This document shows positions 16,412 to 25,404 of a stretch of 64,000 nucleotides of DNA, piece by piece (the stretch's first letter is position 1; every line of letters starts with the position of its first letter). The position numbers and the translations under genes were made by a program. The stretch comes from Flavobacterium tyrosinilyticum. GTDB lineage: Bacteria; Bacteroidota; Bacteroidia; Flavobacteriales; Flavobacteriaceae. The notes beneath the pieces are model-generated. The model was not told where the DNA came from. It worked only from the letters and a program-made list of their open reading frames with translations, and did not search any database. The stretch lies in assembly GCF_023656565.1 (NCBI RefSeq), contig NZ_JAMOKG010000002.1, positions 1,494,030-1,558,029 on the forward strand, in the 5' to 3' direction.

Positions 16412-17146
16412 ATGGAAATAATGTGTAAAAATTGCCATCAAATCTTTACAGGTCATTATTGCAATAATTGTGGTCAGCCTGCAGAAACACACAAGATAAA
16501 TATCCATTTTTTGTGGCACGACATTCAGCATGGTTTATTGCATTTTGATAAAGGTATTTTGTATTCCCTGAAGCAATTGTTTACAAGACCAGGCCATTCT
16601 ATACGCGAATTTATAGAAGGGAAAAGAGTTCGTCATTTCAAGCCTTTATCTTTGGTTGTGGTTCTTGCAACGCTTTATGGGGTTTTATACCATTATTTTC
16701 ACCTTAATACTTTTGATTCGGCAAAGAGTTCAAACATAGATTATAATTATTTAAACGAATGGTTCGCTACCCATTTCTCATGGATAACAGTGGCCGCTAT
16801 TCCTATTTATACCATTGGCACCTATCTCGTATTTAGAAAACAAGGTTACAATTTTGCGGAACTTTTTGTACTTAATACTTTCAAAGCTGCGCAAAGAATT
16901 TCTGTACAGCTATTAACACTACCAGCGTTGATTTTTTTCAATCATACTTCACACATACAGCAGTATAGTAATACAATGTACTTTATTGGTATTGTTTTGA
17001 TTTTTTGGACCAACATTCAGTTCTTTAATAAAATGTCTAAAACAAAAGCATTTTTCTTGTCCATATTAAGTCATCTTATCTTTTTGGTTTGCTTTTTAAT
17101 GATAACTGCGATTGTACTTCTTCTCTCGGGTAAATTTTCAGATTAG
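16412..17146 (+). CDS. DUF3667 zinc-ribbon membrane protein
   Basis: The 244-residue protein has an N-terminal zinc ribbon with four cysteines (CKNCHQIFTGHYCNNCGQP, residues about 5-23), then the DUF3667 region (LWHDIQHGLLHFDKGILYSLKQLFTRPGHSIREFI). The C-terminal half has about five hydrophobic helices. This is a common Bacteroidota family of unknown function. A hairpin terminator follows directly. Confidence 0.88.
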   Translation: MEIMCKNCHQIFTGHYCNNCGQPAETHKINIHFLWHDIQHGLLHFDKGILYSLKQLFTRPGHSIREFIEGKRVRHFKPLSLVVVLATLYGVLYHYFHLNTFDSAKSSNIDYNYLNEWFATHFSWITVAAIPIYTIGTYLVFRKQGYNFAELFVLNTFKAAQRISVQLLTLPALIFFNHTSHIQQYSNTMYFIGIVLIFWTNIQFFNKMSKTKAFFLSILSHLIFLVCFLMITAIVLLLSGKFSD

Positions 17147-17150
17147 ACAT

Positions 17151-17184
17151 AAAAAAAGGTTCAACAAATGTTGAACCTTTTTTA
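17151..17184. terminator. Bidirectional terminator
   Basis: Arms AAAAAAGGTTCAACA / TGTTGAACCTTTTTT between the convergent DUF3667 gene and ccsBA. Confidence 0.85.
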
Positions 17185-17209
17185 TGAATTAATAATTATT
17201 GCAAATTAT

Positions 17210-20200
17210 TTATTTCTTCACTTTTTTAGTTTTATAATATTTACGATACTTTGGATATGTTACCGCTCCAATTATAGAGATTGTAATCAAACAATAATAA
17301 ATCCAGCTTAATGAATGTGCTTCTCCGCTTGCGTAAGAGTGTAAACCTACTAAGTGAAAGTTTACTCCATAGTACGTAAACAAGATTGAAACAAAAGCAT
17401 ACATACTCATTAAGTTAAAGAACCATTTTCCTCTTAAAGCAGGTACAAAACGAGCGTGAATTACAAAAGCATAAATCATAATCGAGATTAAAGCCCAAGT
17501 TTCTTTTGGATCCCATCCCCAGTAACGTCCCCAACTTTCGTTTGCCCATTGTCCTCCTAAGAAGTTTCCAATGGTAAGCATGATAAGGCCAATAGTTAAA
17601 GCCATTTCGTTGATATAAGTAATCTCTTTAATGTTCAGTTCCATTCGAGCTTTGTTTTTCTCGGTTGTAAACAAAATCAATAATAATGATACAAAACCTA
17701 AAATCATTCCTAATGCAGTCGGACCATAACTACCTACAATAACTGCAACGTGAATCATTAACCAGTATGAATTAAGAACTGGCTGTAAGTTTGCAATTTC
17801 AGGATCAATCCAGTTTAAGTAGGCTGCCATTAAAATCATAGCAGTAACAAAAGCTGATGAAGCAACGGTTAATTTCGATTTTCTATCAAAAGCCAATCCG
17901 AAGAACATAGTTGACCAAGACACATACACAATAGATTCGTAAGCATTACTCCAAGGAGCGTGACCAGAAATATACCAGCGCGCTATTAATCCTAATGTAT
18001 GAAGCACAAACAATAATCCAATTATGATATGGAATGCATTTATTGTTATACGAAGCCATTTTTTCTCAAAGAAAATATTGACAATAATAAAAATGAACAT
18101 AAAACTTGCCGCTGTAATATACCAATACGGTAATTTTTGAAAAACATCGTATTTGTTATAGGCAATCTCCGCATCAATTTTTTGCTCGCTTGGTCTTACT
18201 TTTGAACCAAATTTCTTTTGAAAGCCATTGATGCTTTCTACTAAATTATCTGCTGTATCAAAGTTTTTCTCGATAGAACCATTATTTAGTGCACTAAAAT
18301 ATAAAGGCAGAATTTGTTTTACATAGGTAGAATCCATTCCTTTAAAACCAGCACTTTCACGCTCTAAATAAGAAACCCATTTATGGTTTGGATCATTCGG
18401 AATTGGGAAAATTCTTAAAATACTTCCGCTTAAAGCAGACTCCATTAAGTTTACCTTTTTATCGGTTTCAACAAAATCTTTTTCAAAACTATTTGGATTA
18501 GCCGCTTTATAAGCAGCATCTAAATACGGAGATAATTTATAATTTCCTTGCTCATCAAAGAATTTTACAAACGGTGCGTACTTATCTTTAGAATCGATAC
18601 CAATGATTTTACGGATACTATCATTTTTTGTATTGATATAAATAATAGGAACTTGAATCCAAACCTGCGCGTATTGCGTCATAGATAAAAATACCTGATC
18701 AGAGTTCATTCCGTTGTATTTATCATCGTGACTTACTTTACGAAGCAATTCAGAAGAAAACGTATTAATAGGTTTCATTCTTCCTCCTGCATCCTGAATA
18801 ATCAGACGTCCAAATTTTGCAGCATGTGCCTCTGGAGCTTTATAGATATTTAATAAAGAATCTAATTGCTTTTTGCTTGGTGGAGCCGTAACGTGATTCG
18901 CATGGTCGTTAGGATCTGCAGAATGCTCGTGATCGTGATTATGATCATGTGAGTGAACATGAGGTGTCTGTTGTGCAAAACTGCTTAAGCTCAACATTAA
19001 AACTAAAATTGTAATCAGTTTTTCTTTTTTCTTTTTAACTGCTTCAAGTTTACGTTTCAAATCACCAAAGCGAGAATTTTTAGTAAACATAATAGCCATT
19101 AAGCCAATATACAATAGATAATAACCAAAATAAGTAATGTTTGTCCCCCAGAAATCATGGTTTACAGATAGAACAGTTCCTTTTTCGTCTGGATCAAATG
19201 AAGATTGGAAGAAACGGAATCCTTTATAATCTAAAACGTGGTTCATAAAAATATCAGCATCAAAAGTTTCTGTAGAATCCTGAACAGTTACTTTACTTTT
19301 GTATGAAGAATAACTTTTCTCTGTTCCAGGATATTTCTCTGCAATAAAATCGTTCAAACGAACTTTAAATGGCAAAATATAAGCTTTACTTCCGTAGAAT
19401 AAAGAATACTCTATGTTGCCAATTTTTACTGTTTTAGCTTCTCCAACTTGTCCTTTAGAACCAAAAAGCATCACTTCTTTTTCTTGTCCTTCTGCTTTTA
19501 CTTTAACTACTAAAGCGTCAGAATGAGATTTTGCTTTAAAATCATTATTCGATTCATAATCCACTTTTCCTTTCAATGGAGGTTCTGGAAATACAATTCT
19601 AATATCGCCAATGCTATATAAAGAACGCATCATTAAAGGCTGTACATTATCTTTTGTAACTTTTCCTTTAAATTGATCAGCCATTCGCATAAACTCACCT
19701 TCAAAAGGAGTTTGGATTGTATATTCTTTTCCAGTTGTATTGATGTTAATGGCACCGTCTGTCTGCTTATTTAAAGCAAATAAAACATTGTGAATGTTCT
19801 GAACTTCACCTTCTTTTAGGTAATGTTCTTCACGTCCACCCGCTCCGGCTTCAACTAATTTAAGGTATAAAGTTCCGTTTGGATCTGGTTTAACCACTTC
19901 TTTAGCTCCCATGATATAGTTTGAATAGGTAACTTCAAAAGGAGTTTCGTCAAATTTTCCTGAAATGCTAAAATCATTATTGGTAACAGGAGACAATAAA
20001 AGATTTTTTTCAAAAACCCTTCTTTTCATCTCCCCTTTATATTCACCATCAGCAAAAATGGTTAAAAAGGTTTTATCTGAATATACTTGGTTTTCTGCCG
20101 CGCCTTCGCGAATTGGCATCATTCCTTCGTAACTAATATATCTTGTAATAAAAGCTCCTAAAAGGATAAAAACAAAAGCAAGGTGCAATAAAAGAGTGGT

Positions 20201-20431
20201 CCATTTTTCTTTTTTATGCAATTGGTATTTTTTGATATTTCCGAAGAAATTAAGCATAAAGATGGCCATAATTGCCTCAAACCACCAAGTATTGTAAATT
20301 AGAATTCTAGCCGTATCGGTATTGTATTTACTTTCGATAAAAGTTCCAATACCCATTGCAATTGCGAATGTTAAAAAAAGAACGGCCATTAATCGTGTAG
20401 AAAACAAAAAAGAGAATATTTTTTTATCCAT
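17210..20431 (-). CDS. ccsA: Fused cytochrome c assembly protein CcsBA (ResB + CcsA)
   Basis: This 1073-residue system II cytochrome c synthase moves heme across the inner membrane and attaches it to apocytochromes. The N-terminal ResB-like part (about 1-460) has membrane segments near 12, 45, 75 and 440 around a large periplasmic domain. A linker follows with a second signal-like helix (LITILVLMLSLSSFAQQ, about 475-491) and a His-rich run (HVHSHDHNHDHEH). The C-terminal part (about 790-1073) is CcsA, with the heme-binding WWD-type motif WGWDPKETWALIS and conserved His in HARF and GLHSYASG. It is transcribed alone; -7 candidate TACTTTTG lies at 20463-20470. Confidence 0.93.
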   Translation of the reverse strand: MDKKIFSFLFSTRLMAVLFLTFAIAMGIGTFIESKYNTDTARILIYNTWWFEAIMAIFMLNFFGNIKKYQLHKKEKWTTLLLHLAFVFILLGAFITRYISYEGMMPIREGAAENQVYSDKTFLTIFADGEYKGEMKRRVFEKNLLLSPVTNNDFSISGKFDETPFEVTYSNYIMGAKEVVKPDPNGTLYLKLVEAGAGGREEHYLKEGEVQNIHNVLFALNKQTDGAININTTGKEYTIQTPFEGEFMRMADQFKGKVTKDNVQPLMMRSLYSIGDIRIVFPEPPLKGKVDYESNNDFKAKSHSDALVVKVKAEGQEKEVMLFGSKGQVGEAKTVKIGNIEYSLFYGSKAYILPFKVRLNDFIAEKYPGTEKSYSSYKSKVTVQDSTETFDADIFMNHVLDYKGFRFFQSSFDPDEKGTVLSVNHDFWGTNITYFGYYLLYIGLMAIMFTKNSRFGDLKRKLEAVKKKKEKLITILVLMLSLSSFAQQTPHVHSHDHNHDHEHSADPNDHANHVTAPPSKKQLDSLLNIYKAPEAHAAKFGRLIIQDAGGRMKPINTFSSELLRKVSHDDKYNGMNSDQVFLSMTQYAQVWIQVPIIYINTKNDSIRKIIGIDSKDKYAPFVKFFDEQGNYKLSPYLDAAYKAANPNSFEKDFVETDKKVNLMESALSGSILRIFPIPNDPNHKWVSYLERESAGFKGMDSTYVKQILPLYFSALNNGSIEKNFDTADNLVESINGFQKKFGSKVRPSEQKIDAEIAYNKYDVFQKLPYWYITAASFMFIFIIVNIFFEKKWLRITINAFHIIIGLLFVLHTLGLIARWYISGHAPWSNAYESIVYVSWSTMFFGLAFDRKSKLTVASSAFVTAMILMAAYLNWIDPEIANLQPVLNSYWLMIHVAVIVGSYGPTALGMILGFVSLLLILFTTEKNKARMELNIKEITYINEMALTIGLIMLTIGNFLGGQWANESWGRYWGWDPKETWALISIMIYAFVIHARFVPALRGKWFFNLMSMYAFVSILFTYYGVNFHLVGLHSYASGEAHSLSWIYYCLITISIIGAVTYPKYRKYYKTKKVKK

Positions 20432-20462
20432 TTCTTAGGAATTACATTGTATAAAAGTGCGA

Positions 20463-20470
20463 CAAAAGTA
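20463..20470 (-). promoter_or_regulatory. Putative -7 element of ccsBA (TACTTTTG)
   Basis: Matches TAnnTTTG on the minus strand, 32 bp before the ATG. No -33 TTG is seen at the usual distance. Confidence 0.45.
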
Positions 20471-20705
20471 CTTAAAAATGTTGATTAGCAGGCTTTGCCT
20501 TTTGTTAATAAAAACCAAAAATAAGGACTATTTTTTAAATGAATTGGTAATATGGAAAGTTTAAACCTACAAAACAGATATGCTTTTTTTGAATAATTGT
20601 TTTTAGCTAAAAAGTGTTAGAAATATAACCAAAACCAGAAAACAATAAAAACTTCAAAAAAGCATTATCAATATTCAATAGTCTCCTGCATTAAAAAAAT
20701 AATAC

Positions 20706-20713
20706 TAATTTTG
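20706..20713 (+). promoter_or_regulatory. -7 element (TAATTTTG) directly before the DUF2520 start
   Basis: Matches TAnnTTTG and ends only 5 nt before the ATG at 20719, so the predicted transcript would be leaderless or nearly so. Confidence 0.5.
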
Positions 20714-20718
20714 CTTCC

Positions 20719-21480
20719 ATGATTCAGATAACAATAATCGGTTCCGGCAATGTTGCACAGCATTTGATAAAGGCTTTTTCTGCCAGCAAAATTGTTGAAA
20801 TTAAGCAGGTTTTTTCACGAAAGAAAGAAGCCTTACTTCATCTGATTGATTCTGAAAAGATTGTAACCGATTTTCAAGCATTAGAACCTACTGATTTGCA
20901 TATTATTTCAGTTTCAGATAATGCCATTACAGAAGTTTCAGAACAGCTTCCGTTTAACAATCAATTGGTGGTTCATACTTCTGGAACATCTTCCATTGAA
21001 CTTTTAGATCCTAAAAACAGACGTGGTGTTTTTTATCCGCTTCAGACATTTTCTAAAAATAAAGAATTAGATTATTCGGTTATTCCCTTCTGTCTAGAAG
21101 CAGAAAACACAGCCGATTTCAAACTTTTAGAAACCATTGCAAAAAGTGTTTCAACTGCGGTTTATTCTATAAGTTCAGAACAGCGCAAGGCACTTCATGT
21201 TGCTGCAGTATTTGTGAGCAATTTTACGAATCACTTGTACCAAATGGGACACGAAATCTGCGAAGAAAACCAAGTTCCTTTTGCTGTTTTAAAGCCTTTA
21301 ATTCAAGAAACAGCAGATAAAATCAATACACTCGATCCTATTGATGCACAAACAGGTCCAGCGATACGTCACGATTCTAACACAACCGACGCGCATACGG
21401 CCTTTTTACAAGACGAAAACAAAAAAAATATTTATAAAATCCTAACACAATCTATACAGCATAATGGGAAAAAGTTATAA
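20719..21480 (+). CDS. Rossmann-like / DUF2520 NAD(P)-binding protein
   Basis: The 253-residue protein has an N-terminal dinucleotide-binding fold (MIQITIIGSGNVAQHLIKAF, GxGxxA-type) and the C-terminal DUF2520 helical domain (HVAAVFVSNFTNHLYQMG, LIQETADKI, QTGPAIRHDSNTTDAHTAFL). It resembles F420-dependent oxidoreductase and pyrroline-5-carboxylate reductase folds, but no substrate is established. It is the first gene of a plus-strand housekeeping run and overlaps the next gene by 17 nt. Confidence 0.88.
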   Translation: MIQITIIGSGNVAQHLIKAFSASKIVEIKQVFSRKKEALLHLIDSEKIVTDFQALEPTDLHIISVSDNAITEVSEQLPFNNQLVVHTSGTSSIELLDPKNRRGVFYPLQTFSKNKELDYSVIPFCLEAENTADFKLLETIAKSVSTAVYSISSEQRKALHVAAVFVSNFTNHLYQMGHEICEENQVPFAVLKPLIQETADKINTLDPIDAQTGPAIRHDSNTTDAHTAFLQDENKKNIYKILTQSIQHNGKKL

Positions 21481-21991
21481 AGAAATAATGAATGACATCA
21501 CAACGTTTGTTTTTGATGTAGATGGCGTACTTACAGATGGTTCTGTTTTTGTAACCAATGAAGGCGAAATGTTAAGAACAATGAACATTCGTGATGGTTA
21601 TGCAATGAAAGCAGCTATTGAAAGCGGTTACCATGTATGCATTATTTCTGGAGGCAGCAATGAAGGCGTTCGTGTTCGTCTTCGCAATCTGGGCGTTAAT
21701 GATATTCATTTAGGAACTCCTGATAAAGTAAAAACTTTTAAAGCTTACTGCGAAAGCCACAACATTAAACCAGAAAACGTGTTGTATATGGGAGATGATA
21801 TCCCTGATTTTCATGTAATGAAATTAGTTGGACTTCCAACTTGTCCGCAAGATGCTAGTCCAGAAATTAAAACGCTATGCCGATATATTTCACACGTAAA
21901 AGGTGGACGCGGCGCGGCGAGAGACGTTATCGAACAAGTGATGAAAGTGCAAGGGAAATGGATGGATTATTTTAACGGAAAACACGATTAA
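21464..21991 (+). CDS. KdsC-like HAD phosphatase
   Basis: The 175-residue protein of the C0-type HAD family is similar to 3-deoxy-D-manno-octulosonate 8-phosphate phosphatase, which makes Kdo for lipopolysaccharide. Motif I is FVFDVDGVLTDG, motif II IISGGSNEGV, and motifs III/IV are PDKVKTF and YMGDDIPD. The conserved GGRGAARDVIE tail is present. The start at 21464 overlaps the previous gene; a later ATG at 21488 (MNDITTFVFDVDG) is equally plausible and closer to family length. Confidence 0.9.
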   Translation: MGKSYKEIMNDITTFVFDVDGVLTDGSVFVTNEGEMLRTMNIRDGYAMKAAIESGYHVCIISGGSNEGVRVRLRNLGVNDIHLGTPDKVKTFKAYCESHNIKPENVLYMGDDIPDFHVMKLVGLPTCPQDASPEIKTLCRYISHVKGGRGAARDVIEQVMKVQGKWMDYFNGKHD

Positions 21992-22038
21992 GTAACCAGT
22001 CGCAGTTTTCACTTCCCATTATCCATTTTGAAAAAAAA

Positions 22039-22076
22039 CTTAGTACCTTAGAATCTTAGCCTCTCAGAACCTTAGA
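22039..22076. repeat. CTTAG-type iterated repeat upstream of the UbiA gene
   Basis: Runs of CTTAGTACCTTAGAATCTTAG and related units end within a few bases of the ATG at 22079, occupying the position where a translation signal and promoter would be expected. Confidence 0.6.
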
Positions 22077-22078
22077 AT

Positions 22079-23005
22079 ATGAAATTCCTAAAACTTATTC
22101 GTTATAAAAACCTTTTAATGCTTGCTTTTATGCAGCTGCTTTTTCGCTATGCCTTTTTAAAACAACAGCAAGTTCCGCTGGCATTAGCCGACTGGCAATA
22201 TGGATTGCTGGTTTTAAGCACTGTTTTATTGGCCGCTGCAGGTTATGTAATCAATAATATTTACGATGTAGGGACAGATAGCATTAACAAACCGCAAAAT
22301 GTAGTCGTTGGAAAAGGAATTACAGAAACTGCTGCTTATAATATTTATATAGGTTTAAATATTTCTGGTGTTGCAATTGGTTTTATTCTTTCGAATATTA
22401 TTATGAGGCCGACTTTTGCATCCCTTTTTATTCTAATAGCTTCGCTTCTATATTTTTATTCTACGAGTCTAAAACAAATTATGATTTTAGGCAATTTCGT
22501 GGTGGCATTGCTTTTGGCTGTAAGCGTTTTGATTATTGGTGTTTTTGATCTTTTTCCTGCTACAACAGGCGAAAATCAAGCCCAAATGGCAAGTCTTTTT
22601 TCTATTCTAATAGACTATGCCTTATTTGCTTTTATGATTAATTTTATTCGCGAAATTATAAAAGATATCGAAGATGTAAATGGCGATTACAATATGGGAA
22701 TGAATACTTTACCTGTTGCAATAGGAGTTAATAGAGCCGCCAAAATCGCTTTGGGCTTTGCCGTTGTTGCGTTTATTATGTGTGCGCTTTATTGCAATAC
22801 GTACTTCATGCAAAACAAGCTTTACATTTCAGTATTTTATGCTTTTGCCACTGTTTTAGCGCCTTTGCTTTATTTTATAGTAAAAATATTCAGTGCAAAA
22901 TCTCAAAAGGAATTTCATCATTTAAGCAACATCTTAAAACTTATCTTATTCTTCGGAATCCTATCAATCTTGGTTATTGCCTTAAATATTAAATACAATG
23001 CTTAA
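22079..23005 (+). CDS. UbiA-family prenyltransferase, GGGP-synthase-like
   Basis: The 308-residue membrane protein has about eight to nine helices. The first Asp-rich motif is NNIYDVGTDSINKPQN (about 60-75); the second is DIEDVNGDYNMGMNTLP (about 198-214). The closest type known to me is the geranylgeranylglycerol-phosphate geranylgeranyltransferase-like branch found in many Bacteroidota, where the product is uncertain. It is distinct from menA in this window. It overlaps the maf gene by 8 nt, so the two are translationally coupled. Confidence 0.87.
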   Translation: MKFLKLIRYKNLLMLAFMQLLFRYAFLKQQQVPLALADWQYGLLVLSTVLLAAAGYVINNIYDVGTDSINKPQNVVVGKGITETAAYNIYIGLNISGVAIGFILSNIIMRPTFASLFILIASLLYFYSTSLKQIMILGNFVVALLLAVSVLIIGVFDLFPATTGENQAQMASLFSILIDYALFAFMINFIREIIKDIEDVNGDYNMGMNTLPVAIGVNRAAKIALGFAVVAFIMCALYCNTYFMQNKLYISVFYAFATVLAPLLYFIVKIFSAKSQKEFHHLSNILKLILFFGILSILVIALNIKYNA

Positions 23006-23582
23006 AGAAAAACTAAAAAAATATATAATCATTTTAGCTTCGGGTTCTCCTCGCAGACAACAATTTTTTAAGGATTTAGATCTTGATTTTGAAATTCGCT
23101 TAAAAGACGTTGAAGAAATTTATCCGCCAGAATTGAAAGCGGTAGAAATTACCGATTATCTAGCCAAATTAAAGGCCAACGCTTTTGAAGGAGAATTGAA
23201 AGAAAATGAAATCTTGGTTACAAGCGATACCATTGTTTGGCACCAGAATAAAGCTTTAGGTAAACCTAAAAGTGCCGAAGAAGCATTTGAAATGATTAAA
23301 TCGATGTCTAATGCAACGCATGAAGTCATTACTTCTGTTTGTTTTAAAACAGTAGACTCCTCTACTCTTTTGCACGATATTACAAAAGTAACTTTCAACG
23401 ATTTGTCTGACGAAGCTATTTTATATTATATAGAAAACTACAAACCTTACGATAAAGCTGGCGCTTATGGCATTCAGGAATGGTTTGGTTTTATGGCAGT
23501 TGCAAAAGTAGAAGGCTCTTACACCAATGTAATGGGGCTTCCGACAGCCAAAGTTTACGATTTTTTGACTACATTAGTGTAA
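22998..23582 (+). CDS. maf: Maf-like nucleotide pyrophosphatase
   Basis: A 194-residue cytosolic protein of the Maf/HAM1-like fold that hydrolyses non-canonical or modified nucleoside triphosphates (dTTP/UTP or m7GTP types). Key motifs are the P-loop-like ILASGSPRRQQFF (SxSPRR), SDTIVWHQNKALGKP and the tail DKAGAYGIQEWFG. The normal length is 190-200. It overlaps the UbiA gene and is followed 10 bp later by the MscS gene. Confidence 0.93.
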   Translation: MLKEKLKKYIIILASGSPRRQQFFKDLDLDFEIRLKDVEEIYPPELKAVEITDYLAKLKANAFEGELKENEILVTSDTIVWHQNKALGKPKSAEEAFEMIKSMSNATHEVITSVCFKTVDSSTLLHDITKVTFNDLSDEAILYYIENYKPYDKAGAYGIQEWFGFMAVAKVEGSYTNVMGLPTAKVYDFLTTLV

Positions 23583-23592
23583 AAATTTATTT

Positions 23593-24123
23593 ATGTTTTC
23601 TTTTAAAGAGTATAGCCGAGAAATAATTGCAACAATTATTCTTATTGGAATTTTGATTGTATTGCGTATAGTAATTGCTAAACTAATAAAACAATTTGCG
23701 GCTACAAGCCAATTATTTGAACACCGTACCAATCTAGTTATTAAGTATATTAATATTTTAATGAATATACTTCTTGTAACCATTTTGATCATAATCTGGG
23801 GAGTTCAGACAGAAGATATTTTTATCACTATTTCTTCTATTGCAACTGTAATTGGTGTGGCCATGTTTGCGCAATGGTCTATTTTAAGCAATATTACTTC
23901 CGGAATGGTTTTATTCTTCTCTTTTCCTTTTAGAATTGGAGATACTATTAAAATTCATGATAAAGATTTTCCAATTGAAGCTGAAATTGAAGATATTAAT
24001 ACTTTCCACGTCAGTTTAAAAACAAAAGAAGGAGAAAAAATTATTTTCCCTAACAATTTATTGCTTCAAAAAGGAATTTCGATTATTCCTGCAAAATATG
24101 AAGAGCGAGAGTTTTTTGACTAA
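23593..24123 (+). CDS. Small MscS-type mechanosensitive channel
   Basis: The 176-residue membrane protein has helices at about 10-28, 53-72 and 78-108. The last is the pore-lining type with small residues (TVIGVAMFAQWSILSNITSGM). The MscS beta domain follows (FPFRIGDTIKIHDKDFPIEAEIEDINTFHVSL, then IIFPNNLLL). It lacks the large C-terminal cage domain of E. coli MscS. It should release solutes on osmotic downshock. It is the last gene tightly packed with UbiA-maf. Confidence 0.87.
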   Translation: MFSFKEYSREIIATIILIGILIVLRIVIAKLIKQFAATSQLFEHRTNLVIKYINILMNILLVTILIIIWGVQTEDIFITISSIATVIGVAMFAQWSILSNITSGMVLFFSFPFRIGDTIKIHDKDFPIEAEIEDINTFHVSLKTKEGEKIIFPNNLLLQKGISIIPAKYEEREFFD

Positions 24124-24225
24124 CATGTAATGGGAATTTTATAACGGGCACGAGAAAAGCTAGAACGTAAAAAGACAAATAAAGTGTAATATTTGTTTTA
24201 TAAATTCAGCTAAATAAAATAAAAA

Positions 24226-25326
24226 ATGACTCGGCCCATAACATTACCCTTTTATGCAAAACTTTCTTTTATTCTTGTAACTTTAATTTGTTTTGCATTC
24301 ATTTTTTGCCTCGGAAAAGATATTCTTACGCCCATTTTAATGGCATTTTTGTTTGCCGTTTTACTCCTTCCAATTTTTACTTTTCTAAAGACCAAACTTA
24401 AGTTTCCTAGGCACCTCGCTGCTATAGTCTGTCTTGCTATTTTCATTTCTATTGTCGTCGGAATTCTAGTTTTTATCTCCTACCAAGTCACTTACATGGC
24501 AAATGATTTTGATACTATAAAGAAAAATGCAAACTCTTTTATTGTCGAGATTCATAAGTTTATAAGAGAAAATTTTCAGGTAAGCATTGGGGAACAGAAA
24601 AAATATTTGGATTCTGTTACAAAAGATTCGGTCAAAACGGGTCAGGCTAAACTAGGTTCGTTTATAATTTCTATAAGTGATGTTCTTTTGGACAGTACCA
24701 TTATGATAATTTACACTTTTTTGTTTTTGATTTATAAAGAACATTTTAAACTGTTTTTTGCCAAATTAATCAAACAGGAAAATCATGGTATTCTGCAGGA
24801 TATTTTGTCTCAGATAAAAGTTTCAATCAACAATTACATCGTCAGTTTAATTATCGAAATGATTGTGGTTTCGGTATTGACGAGTTTAGGTTTGTGGATC
24901 ATTGGCGTGAAATATTTTGTTCTTCTCGGATTGATTACAGGAATTTTGAACTTGATTCCTTATATCGGAATTTTTGTTGCAGGAGTTATAACCGTTTTGG
25001 CATCATTAACTGGATCTGGAGAAATTTCAGTAATCCTCGGAATCCTGATTGTAAACGTTATTGTTCAGTTTATTGATAATAATCTCCTTGTGCCGTTAAT
25101 TATTAATTCTAAAGTAGAAATAAATGCTTTTGTTTCTATTATGGGAATTATTGTTGGAGGTGCCGCCGCTGGAATTGCCGGAATGTTCTTAGCCATTCCT
25201 CTTCTAGCTATTTTAAAAATTATTTTTGATCGAATTGATTCACTCTCTGCTTGGGGTTATCTTATGGGGAATCACGTTCCTCGGAAATTTGCTTGGAGAA
25301 AAAGAAAAACTACAACAGAAAATTAA
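24226..25326 (+). CDS. AI-2E family transporter
   Basis: The 366-residue protein has about eight membrane segments and the AI-2E/PerM family pattern: paired N-terminal helices, a soluble helical stretch (about 95-150, VEIHKFIRENFQVSIGEQKKYL), then GLITGILNLIPYIGIFVAGV and FIDNNLLVPLIINSKVEINAF, which are diagnostic. Members export varied small molecules or act as Na+/H+ antiporters; nothing here shows a link to autoinducer-2. It is separated by 102 bp from the MscS gene and may have its own promoter. Confidence 0.9.
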   Translation: MTRPITLPFYAKLSFILVTLICFAFIFCLGKDILTPILMAFLFAVLLLPIFTFLKTKLKFPRHLAAIVCLAIFISIVVGILVFISYQVTYMANDFDTIKKNANSFIVEIHKFIRENFQVSIGEQKKYLDSVTKDSVKTGQAKLGSFIISISDVLLDSTIMIIYTFLFLIYKEHFKLFFAKLIKQENHGILQDILSQIKVSINNYIVSLIIEMIVVSVLTSLGLWIIGVKYFVLLGLITGILNLIPYIGIFVAGVITVLASLTGSGEISVILGILIVNVIVQFIDNNLLVPLIINSKVEINAFVSIMGIIVGGAAAGIAGMFLAIPLLAILKIIFDRIDSLSAWGYLMGNHVPRKFAWRKRKTTTEN

Positions 25327-25404
25327 AAATAACGTTATGCTAGCATAGCATTTGTTTATTCCTTAAATTCATAAAACTTATAATTATTAGAAGAAAATTA
25401 CCGA

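Noticed and set aside
24226-25326. AI-2 quorum-sensing role for the AI-2E transporter
   Set aside because: The family name is historical; no luxS or receptor gene is in the window and members transport varied substrates.
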